A stretch of DNA of 64,000 nt from Polyangium spumosum (GTDB lineage Bacteria; Myxococcota_A; Polyangia; Polyangiales; Polyangiaceae). Positions 58,265 through 64,000 of the stretch are shown here, in pieces. The stretch lies in contig NZ_WJIE01000002.1 of assembly GCF_009649845.1 (NCBI RefSeq), positions 682,001 through 746,000 on the forward strand. Reading direction: 5' to 3'. Under the pieces are notes generated by a model. It worked only from the letters and a program-made list of their open reading frames with translations, was not told the DNA's origin and made no database searches. The stretch's first letter is position 1. Every line of letters starts with the position of its first letter. The position numbers were made by a program, and so were the translations under genes.

Positions 58265-58768
58265 TCAGAAGCCGAACGAGCGGCACATCGCTTCGTACTG
58301 CTGACGAGCGATCTCCCTCTGCCGCGCGATCTCCGCCACGGCGATCGGGTTCCAGCCCGTCCACGGCGTCCCCGTCCAGGGTGTGCCCGTCGTGTGGCTC
58401 AGGCCGCGCTGCGCGTAGAACGGGTCGATGCTCGTCGGCATCTGCTGCGTCCCGGTCCACGGCATCGACTGCATGCCGTAGTTGTACGGATACGCGCCGT
58501 AGGACGAGTGGCCGAGGCCGCTGTGGTAATCCGTGGTGCGCGGATCCACGACGGGGAAGCCCTGCCCCGGCACGCCGAACGGGCTCACGCCGAACGGGCT
58601 CACGCCGAACGGGCTCACGCCGTACGGCGTGTGCGACAGGCCGGCCATCTCGCGGCTGACGTCGCGATTGAGGCCGATCCGCTGCGTGCGCGCGAGCACC
58701 TCGATCGTCTGGGCGAGGTAATCGTTGAGGCAGCGCAGGTTGTTGATCTCGTAGGTCTTGGGATCCAT
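58265..58768 (-). CDS. Small protein with pentapeptide tandem repeats
   Basis: 167 residues, not recognised. The N-terminus (D-P-K-T-Y-E-I-N-N-L-R-C-L-N-D-Y-L-A-Q-T-I-E-V-L) is helical. Then come three S-P-F-G-V repeats (residues about 52-66) encoded by exact 15-bp repeats, a Tyr/Gly/Met-rich middle (G-A-Y-P-Y-N-Y-G-M-Q-S-M) and T-G-T-P-W-T-G-T-P-W-T-G-W near 140. The C-terminus is a short charged helix ending F-G-F. The composition (Gly, Tyr, Pro, Thr; few Lys) resembles coat or matrix proteins. A GGGGGG site precedes ATG 58768. It lies downstream of hsp20 with two hairpins between, so expression may be tied to stress or development. Confidence 0.65.
   Translation of the reverse strand: MDPKTYEINNLRCLNDYLAQTIEVLARTQRIGLNRDVSREMAGLSHTPYGVSPFGVSPFGVSPFGVPGQGFPVVDPRTTDYHSGLGHSSYGAYPYNYGMQSMPWTGTQQMPTSIDPFYAQRGLSHTTGTPWTGTPWTGWNPIAVAEIARQREIARQQYEAMCRSFGF
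58571..58615. repeat. 15-bp tandem repeat, three exact copies
   Basis: CACGCCGAACGGGCT repeated exactly three times (58571, 58586, 58601) with a diverged fourth unit to 58630. It lies in frame inside the small protein gene and encodes S-P-F-G-V units. Exact identity at the DNA level points to recent slippage expansion. Confidence 0.85.
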
Positions 58769-58802
58769 GGTCGTACCCCCCGTTATCGGGTTCTTGCATT
58801 CT

Positions 58803-58831
58803 CCACGTCGGGGCCCTATGCCCCGACGTGG
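58803..58831 (-). promoter_or_regulatory. Leader hairpin upstream of the small repeat protein
   Basis: CCACGTCGGGGC, loop CCTAT, GCCCCGACGTGG: a perfect 12-bp stem 35 bp before the ATG at 58768. No T-run follows on the minus strand. It could be an mRNA 5' stabiliser, an attenuator or a processing site between hsp20 and the small gene. Confidence 0.5.
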
Positions 58832-58876
58832 CACTACCTTTCCGGCGCTCTTCGCACCAGAAATTCCTGCCGGGCG

Positions 58877-58897
58877 CGCGAGGCCGTATGCCTCGCG
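58877..58897 (-). terminator. Hairpin just after hsp20
   Basis: CGCGAGGC, loop CGTAT, GCCTCGCG: a perfect 8-bp stem starting 7 bp beyond the hsp20 stop. Its 5-nt loop shares the TAT end with the hairpin at 58803-58831. Likely a partial terminator or 3'-end stabiliser of the hsp20 message. Confidence 0.5.
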
Positions 58898-58904
58898 GCC
58901 GAAA

Positions 58905-59435
58905 TCATTTCACGTCGATCGGGATCTCGGTCGTGTCGTTCCCGTGGCCGTCCGTGGGAATCACGATCGTGAGGACCCCGTCGCGCAGCGTCGCCTCGAT
59001 CCCGTCGCGGCGCGCCCGCGGCGGCAGCGCGATCGTCCGGAGGATCGGCCCTTTTCGCCGCTCTTCCAGCCGCAAGAGGCCCGCCACGTGCCGCGCCCCG
59101 CCGCGCTCACCGCGGACCGTGAGCGCGTCGCCCATCACCGCGACGGCGAGCTGCTCACGCGCGACGCCCGGGATATCCATCATCACGCGCACCTCGCGCT
59201 CGAGCTCGACGACGTCCGCGCAAGGCGCGATCGCGGGCTCCATCTTGGCCCGCGGCTCCGCCGATGCGCGCGCCGCCTGCTCGAGGAGCGCCTTGAACTG
59301 CCGATAGTTGGTCTCGGCCTGCGAGGCGGGATCCACCTCCGGCGGAAGCTCGTGACGTCCCGGCTTGATGGCGCGCCCGGTGAGCGATTGATAGACGCTC
59401 GCGACCTCGGCGATGGCCTGCTCCACGTTCAACAT
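58905..59435 (-). CDS. hsp20: Small heat shock protein, Hsp20 family
   Basis: 176 residues from ATG 59435, preceded by GGAGGGG. Residues 1-80 are a helical N-terminal arm (A-I-A-E-V-A-S-V-Y-Q-S-L, R-Q-F-K-A-L-L-E-Q). The alpha-crystallin domain (about 80-165) has V-M-M-D-I-P-G-V, L-A-V-A-V-M-G-D-A-L-T-V-R-G-E-R and R-T-I-A-L-P with G-V-L-T-I-V-I-P. The C-terminus has the I-P-I form of the IxI oligomer motif followed only by D-V-K, so the tail is very short. ATP-independent holdase. The promoter lies in the 409-bp noncoding stretch upstream. Confidence 0.9.
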   Translation of the reverse strand: MLNVEQAIAEVASVYQSLTGRAIKPGRHELPPEVDPASQAETNYRQFKALLEQAARASAEPRAKMEPAIAPCADVVELEREVRVMMDIPGVAREQLAVAVMGDALTVRGERGGARHVAGLLRLEERRKGPILRTIALPPRARRDGIEATLRDGVLTIVIPTDGHGNDTTEIPIDVK

Positions 59436-59844
59436 CGAAGTCCCCTCCAAGCAGAAGCCGCGATGGCCGTCCCGGGCGATGGCGCTCGAAAGAGCGCGCC
59501 CCGAAGTGCGCAGAAACGCGCCACCTGCGCATTTCTGTTTCGCCGCGACCGCGACGAGAAGGGACACTACGCGGCTCGTCGCCGCCTGTCTGTCGGTACC
59601 GCCAGTGTAATCGATTCAGGAGGATCCGGATCGCCGAAGGTCCAATGGCCAGAGCCCCGACAGCATTTCCCGGACGCACCACGAATTCCGCTGGAATCGT
59701 TCGGTTTTTCGTCTAGGGGGCCGCGCACGTATTCGCCCGTGACAAACGACGCGAATATGCCCGGACGAAAAGGCGATATGCCCTGGCGATACACGGCCGC
59801 GCCCGCGCGAGACGCGCGTATGCCCAGGGGTGATCCGGGCGCGA
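59436..59844. promoter_or_regulatory. Noncoding interval upstream of hsp20 with phased TATGCCC boxes
   Basis: 409 bp between hsp20 (reading away) and the end of trmFO, without coding character. It should hold the hsp20 promoter. Three TATGCCC-n-GG boxes begin at 59756, 59777 and 59819, that is 21 and 42 bp apart, whole numbers of two helical turns. A related TATTCGCCC lies at 59730. No CIRCE element (TTAGCACTC) is present. Promoter hexamers cannot be fixed with confidence. Confidence 0.4.
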
Positions 59845-61233
59845 TCAGAGGGCGGAGTTTTTCCAGGGATCGAGGTCGGCGAGCGCCCGCTCGGCCATCG
59901 CCTCGTACCGCGCGCGCTTCGTGAGCCTCGACTTCGTGCCTTCGAGCGGCGGCATGTGCGCCCACGTGATGTTCGAGGGCTGATACGACGGCTGTTCGCG
60001 GCCGAGGTGCGTGAGGATGCCGCCGAGCGCCGTGGTCTTCGGCGGCGGGACGAGAGGTTTGCCCGCGAGCCTCTGCGCGAGCAGCACCGCGCAGACGAAC
60101 CCCGCCGCCGCGCTCTCCACGTACCCCTCGACGCCCGCGACCTGCCCCGCGAGGAAGACACCCGGCATCCGCGTCACTTCCATCCCAGGGCCGAGCACGC
60201 GCGGCGCGTCGACGAACGTGTTGCGATGGACCGAGCCAAACCGCAAGAACTCCGCCTCCTCGAGGCCCGGGACCATGCGGAAGACGCGGAGCTGCTCGGG
60301 GTACTTCATGCGCGTCTGAAACCCGACCATGTTGTACGCCGTCGCGGCCACGTCCTCGGCCCGGAGCTGGATCACGGCGTACGGCCTGCGCCCCGTGTGC
60401 GGATTGACGAGCCCGACGGGCTTCATCGGCCCGTACGCGAGCGTGCGCTCGCCCCGCTCGGCCATCACCTCGCAAGGCAAGCAGCCCTCGAAGTAACGCA
60501 CGTCCTCGAACTCGCGCGGCGCGACCTTCTCCGCCGCGACGAGCGCCGCGACGAACGCGCGGTACTGCTCCTCGTCGAACGGGCAGTTGACGTAGGCCTC
60601 GTCGCCGCTCTCCTCGGCGTCCGCGGCCGTCATCTTGCGGGCGGGATCCTCGGCGCGCTCGGCCGTGCCCTTGCCCCAGCGCGACTGCTTCCACACCTTC
60701 GACCAGTCGATCGACTCGGCGCTGAGGATGGGCGCGATCGCGTCGTAATACGCGAGGTGCTTGGCGCCGACGGCCTCGGCGATGGCCGAGGCGAGCGCGT
60801 CCGAGGTGAGCGGGCCCGTCGCGAGGATGACGGGGCGCTCGGTCGGGATCGAGGTGACCTCACGCGCCTCGACGGTGATGCGCGGGTGCTCGCGCATGGC
60901 CGCCGTCATCTCGGCGCCGAAGCGCTCGCGATCCACGGCGAGCGCGCCGCCGGCGGGCACGGCGGTCCGATCGGCGACGCGCATGAGGAGCGAGCCCGTG
61001 CGCCTGAGCTCCTCCTTGAGCAAGCCGACGGCGTTGGCGAGCGCGGCGCCGCGCAGCGAGTTGGAGCAGACGAGCTCGGCGAAGAAGTCACTCGTCTGCG
61101 CGGGCGTGCGCTTCTGAGGCTTCATTTCGAGCAGGCGCACGTGGTGGCCGCGCTCGGCGAGCTGGAAGGCGGCCTCGCAGCCGGCCAGGCCGGCGCCGAC
61201 GATGGTGACGTCGTGAGAGCGAGCTTGGGTCAT
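59845..61233 (-). CDS. trmFO: Methylenetetrahydrofolate-tRNA-(uracil-5)-methyltransferase
   Basis: 462 residues, FAD/folate enzyme making 5-methyluridine 54 in tRNA. N-terminal FAD loop [14 protein letters not shown], then L-V-C-S-N-S-L-R with the conserved Cys, [31 protein letters not shown] with the second Cys pair, P-M-K-P-V-G-L and [12 protein letters not shown]. All family-specific blocks are present. It lies 60 bp downstream of topA, the common trmFO-topA neighbourhood. Confidence 0.96.
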   Translation of the reverse strand: MTQARSHDVTIVGAGLAGCEAAFQLAERGHHVRLLEMKPQKRTPAQTSDFFAELVCSNSLRGAALANAVGLLKEELRRTGSLLMRVADRTAVPAGGALAVDRERFGAEMTAAMREHPRITVEAREVTSIPTERPVILATGPLTSDALASAIAEAVGAKHLAYYDAIAPILSAESIDWSKVWKQSRWGKGTAERAEDPARKMTAADAEESGDEAYVNCPFDEEQYRAFVAALVAAEKVAPREFEDVRYFEGCLPCEVMAERGERTLAYGPMKPVGLVNPHTGRRPYAVIQLRAEDVAATAYNMVGFQTRMKYPEQLRVFRMVPGLEEAEFLRFGSVHRNTFVDAPRVLGPGMEVTRMPGVFLAGQVAGVEGYVESAAAGFVCAVLLAQRLAGKPLVPPPKTTALGGILTHLGREQPSYQPSNITWAHMPPLEGTKSRLTKRARYEAMAERALADLDPWKNSAL

Positions 61234-61293
61234 GATGTCGGGGGAGGAGCGCGCCGGTCCGCGCGCTCCGGGAGGGGGCTCGAGGGGGGGTGA

Positions 61294-63855
61294 CTAGGCC
61301 GACGCCCGGCCGTTGCTCTTCGACTTCGACGGCGTCTTCGTGGCGCCCTTCTTCTCGGCCGTCTTCGCCGCGGCCTTGGGCTTCGCCTCGGCCTTGGGTG
61401 CGCTGGGTGCGGGCTTGGGCGCGGCCTTGGGCTTGGGCTCGGACGACGCGCCGGCCTCGGCCGACCCGCCTTCTCCCTCGTCACCCGCGGCGCCGGCGAG
61501 GCCCGCCTCGTCCTCCTCGGGCACCTCTTGCTTGAAGCCGCAGTCCTTCGTCGCGCAGACGAGCATCGGCTTCTTGCCCGCGGTGCGCGTCACGAACTTG
61601 GCGCCGCAGGTCGGGCACGGCGTCGCGACGGGCCTCGCCCAGAGCTTGAAGTCGCACTTCTGCTCGGCGTTGAAGTTCGAGCAGCCGTAGAACGTGCGCC
61701 CGCCCTTCTTGCGCGGACGAACCTCGATGAGGTCGCCGCCGCACTGCGGACAAGCGACGCCGAGGGGCACGGGGCGCGCGTTCTTGCAGGCCGGGTAGCC
61801 GGTGCAGGAGAGGAAGTCACCGTAACGGCCGGTGCGGATCACCATGGGCTTGCCGCACTTGTCGCAGGTGATGTCCGTCTCGCGCACGGCCTGCGCGTTC
61901 GCGGAGAGGTCGCGCGTGGCCTTGCACTTGGGGTAACGGCTGCAGCTCAAGAAGTAGCCGTTTTTGCCCCACTTCTTGATCATCTCGCCTTCGCCGCACT
62001 CCTCGCACGGCTCGCCCGTCTTCTCCGACGGCGGCTTCCAGGAGGCGAGCTTCTTCGCGGGCTCGAGCTGCTGGCGGAAGCGCTTGTAAAAACGCTTGAG
62101 GAGCTGCTCGCGCTTGAGGGAGCCGGCGCCGACCTCGTCGAGCTCCTCCTCCATCTGCGCGGTGAAGTTCGGATCCATGAAGTCGAGGTTCGAGCGCACG
62201 AGGCCCTCGACCACGAACCTCCCGAGCTCGGTCGGCTGGAACGCGCCGCCGGAGAGCTTCTCCACGTACGCGCGCTGCTGCACCTTGCTGATGATCTCGG
62301 CGTACGTCGAAGGCCGGCCGATGCCGCGCTTCTCGAGCTCACGCACGAGCGAGCCTTCGTTGTACCGCGGCGGCGGCTGCGTGAACTTCTGATCCGTCAC
62401 CACGCCGGGCGGCGCGGCGAGGCGGACGACGTCGCCCTCGTTCATCTCCGGCAGGAGCGCGTCGCTGTCCTCCTCGACCGGCGCGACGGCCTTCGCCGCG
62501 GCCGTGGCCTCCGCGCCCTCGCCCTCCGCGGCCGCGTCTTCCTCGCCCGCGAAATCACGTTGCCCCTCGGTGACCTCGAGCCAGCCCTTGTCCTTGAGCA
62601 CGCGGCCCGTCGAGCGCAGCATGTACGTCTTGCGCGAGGCATCGGCGCGCGTCGGCTCGGCCTGGATCTCGACCGTCGTCCGATCGTAGACGGCGGGCGT
62701 CATCTGCGAGGCGACGAAGCGGTTCCAGATGAGCTTGTACAGCTTGTACTGCTCGTCCTTGAGGTGCTTCTTGACCGACTCCGGGTGCAGGTTGACGTCC
62801 GTCGGCCGGATCGCCTCGTGCGCGTCCTGCGCGTTCTTCTTGGACTTGTAGACGTTCGGTTTGTCCGGAACGAAGGACTTGCCGTACCGCTTCTCGATCG
62901 CCTCGCGGACCTCGGTGATGGCGTCGTCGCTGACGCGCGTCGAGTCGGTACGGATGTAGGTGATGAGGCCGACCGGGCCGCCGTCCTGCTTGAGGTCGAC
63001 GCCTTCGTAGAGGGCCTGCGCGACCTGCATCGTGCGCTTCGTGCCGAAGTGCAGGATGTTCGTCGCGTCCTGCTGGAGCTTCGAGGTCGTGTACGGCGCG
63101 GGCGGGTTGCGCCTCTGCTCGCGGCGCGTGACCTTCGCGACCTTGCAGCTCGCGCTCTCGAGATCGGCGCGCACGAAGGCCGCCGTCTCGCCGTTCCTCA
63201 CCTCGAGCTTCTCGCCCTCGGCCGCGGCGAGCTTGGCGACGAAGGACGCGCCGCTCGGCGCCGAGAGGCCCACCGAGACGTTCCAGTACTCCTCGGGGAC
63301 GAACGCGTCGATCTCACGCTCGCGATCGACGATGAGCCGCAGCGCCACGGACTGCACGCGGCCCGCGGAGAGGCCGAAGGCGAGCTTCGACCAGACGAGC
63401 GCCGAGACGTCGTAGCCCACGATGCGGTCGAGCACGCGGCGAGCGCGCTGCGCGTCGTAGAGGTTGAGGTCGAGCGGCCGCGGGTGCTGCACGCCGTGGT
63501 CGACGCCCTTCTTCGTGATCTCGTGGAACTCCACCCGCTCGACCCGGAGCTTGTCGTCCCGGATCTCCTCGGAGATGTGCCACGCGATCGCCTCGCCTTC
63601 GCGATCAGGGTCGGTCGCCAGGAGCACGGCGTCCACCTTCTTGGCCGCGTCTTTCAGCTCCTGGAGGATCTTCTCCTTGCCGGCGATGACCTCGTACTTC
63701 TCGGTGAAGTCGTTCGCGACGTCGACGGCGTTCTGGTTCTTGGGCAAATCCTTCAAATGCCCCTTGGAGGCGACGACGTCGTACCCCGAGCCGAGGTACT
63801 TCTTGATCGTCTTCGCCTTGGCCGGCGACTCCACGATGACGAGCGTCTTGGCCAT
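61294..63855 (-). CDS. topA: DNA topoisomerase I
   Basis: 853 residues from ATG 63855 (M-A-K-T-L-V-I-V-E-S-P-A-K-A-K-T-I). The TOPRIM domain lies at 1-140 with D-P-D-R-E-G-E-A-I-A-W. The catalytic Tyr300 is in L-I-T-Y-I-R-T-D-S. Four C-terminal zinc fingers (C-E-E-C-G, C-D-K-C-G, C-P-Q-C-G and C-P-T-C-G, each with a second Cys pair) lie at about 615-790. A Lys/Ala/Pro tail of about 60 residues, histone H1-like, ends the protein. An Ala/Glu-rich insert of about 35 residues (E-E-D-A-A-A-E-G-E-G-A-E) lies in the middle. It relaxes negative supercoils. The basic tail is common in high-GC bacteria and should aid DNA retention. Confidence 0.96.
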   Translation of the reverse strand: MAKTLVIVESPAKAKTIKKYLGSGYDVVASKGHLKDLPKNQNAVDVANDFTEKYEVIAGKEKILQELKDAAKKVDAVLLATDPDREGEAIAWHISEEIRDDKLRVERVEFHEITKKGVDHGVQHPRPLDLNLYDAQRARRVLDRIVGYDVSALVWSKLAFGLSAGRVQSVALRLIVDREREIDAFVPEEYWNVSVGLSAPSGASFVAKLAAAEGEKLEVRNGETAAFVRADLESASCKVAKVTRREQRRNPPAPYTTSKLQQDATNILHFGTKRTMQVAQALYEGVDLKQDGGPVGLITYIRTDSTRVSDDAITEVREAIEKRYGKSFVPDKPNVYKSKKNAQDAHEAIRPTDVNLHPESVKKHLKDEQYKLYKLIWNRFVASQMTPAVYDRTTVEIQAEPTRADASRKTYMLRSTGRVLKDKGWLEVTEGQRDFAGEEDAAAEGEGAEATAAAKAVAPVEEDSDALLPEMNEGDVVRLAAPPGVVTDQKFTQPPPRYNEGSLVRELEKRGIGRPSTYAEIISKVQQRAYVEKLSGGAFQPTELGRFVVEGLVRSNLDFMDPNFTAQMEEELDEVGAGSLKREQLLKRFYKRFRQQLEPAKKLASWKPPSEKTGEPCEECGEGEMIKKWGKNGYFLSCSRYPKCKATRDLSANAQAVRETDITCDKCGKPMVIRTGRYGDFLSCTGYPACKNARPVPLGVACPQCGGDLIEVRPRKKGGRTFYGCSNFNAEQKCDFKLWARPVATPCPTCGAKFVTRTAGKKPMLVCATKDCGFKQEVPEEDEAGLAGAAGDEGEGGSAEAGASSEPKPKAAPKPAPSAPKAEAKPKAAAKTAEKKGATKTPSKSKSNGRASA

Positions 63856-63953
63856 CAGTTCCTTCTGAGCGAGCTGTTTGCGTGAGGACGAGGGGTACAA
63901 CCGCCGGGCCCGGCCGGCTCCCGAAACGAGCAAGAGGGCCCATCTAGCGCTTG

Positions 63954-63977
63954 CCCCGCCGGTAGGAGCCGGCGGGG
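63954..63977. terminator. Hairpin upstream of topA
   Basis: CCCCGCCGG, loop TAGGAG, CCGGCGGGG: a perfect 9-bp stem 99 bp before the topA ATG. No T-run on either side. It may be the terminator of a gene beyond the right edge or a topA leader element. Confidence 0.45.
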
Positions 63978-64000
63978 CCCTCTACTACTACGGCCTGTAG

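Overview
The window is high-GC DNA (close to 70 percent by eye) with strong G/C bias at third codon positions and many lipoproteins. It also carries an FHA-less Ser/Thr kinase with a membrane anchor, PEGA/TPR proteins, MopE-type metal-binding loops, DUF2330 and HEAT-repeat secreted proteins. This mix points to a myxobacterium, most likely of the Sorangium/Polyangium group; that placement is inference from gene content. The window holds 47 protein genes, all intact except the first, which is cut by the left edge. I see no rRNA, tRNA, insertion sequence, prophage or CRISPR array.

Layout. 1-9.3 kb: M15-type peptidase and AmpG-like permease (+), then a minus-strand run of a membrane protein, a HEAT-repeat protein and a VWA lipoprotein, then a DUF2064 protein (+). 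8.5-13 kb is an inositol/lipid block: a CTP:inositol-1-phosphate cytidylyltransferase-like enzyme (-) and inositol-3-phosphate synthase (+) separated by 727 bp of noncoding DNA, followed by a single-domain GDT1-type transporter and a diacylglycerol-kinase-like enzyme (-). 14.1-23.8 kb is the most striking region. It is a tightly coupled plus-strand operon NuoM-like / DabA / DabB(NuoL-like) / NuoM-like / NuoM-like, followed by an ECF sigma factor. This is an enlarged form of the two-gene DAB inorganic-carbon pump.

23.8-30 kb: a degenerate 43-bp repeat region, a receiver-PAS-histidine kinase, ObgE, a large lipoprotein and guanine deaminase. 30-34 kb: a minus-strand operon with a sulfatase-fold membrane protein, a formylglycine-generating-enzyme-fold protein and an SH3-like protein; both enzyme-fold members have lost the residues that define their catalytic families. 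34-39 kb: two related Cys-rich lipoproteins, a TPR/PEGA protein and a Ser/Thr kinase. 39-50 kb: another HEAT-repeat exoprotein, then housekeeping metabolism (ROK kinase, PurC, malate dehydrogenase, DegT-type aminotransferase, isocitrate dehydrogenase) and SurA. 50-55 kb: an SPFH protein, a DUF2330 protein, a lipoprotein and a Dus enzyme.

55-59.5 kb: a five-copy array of UNCG-tetraloop hairpins, then a receiver protein and a TPR protein fused to a Lon-type Ser-Lys protease domain without an AAA ATPase, a small repeat-containing protein and Hsp20 bracketed by strong hairpins. 59.8-63.9 kb: TrmFO and topoisomerase I.

The strongest candidates for something undescribed are the five-gene DAB-like complex with its ECF-type promoter candidate, the UNCG hairpin array, the pseudo-sulfatase/pseudo-FGE pair and the TPR-Lon protease.
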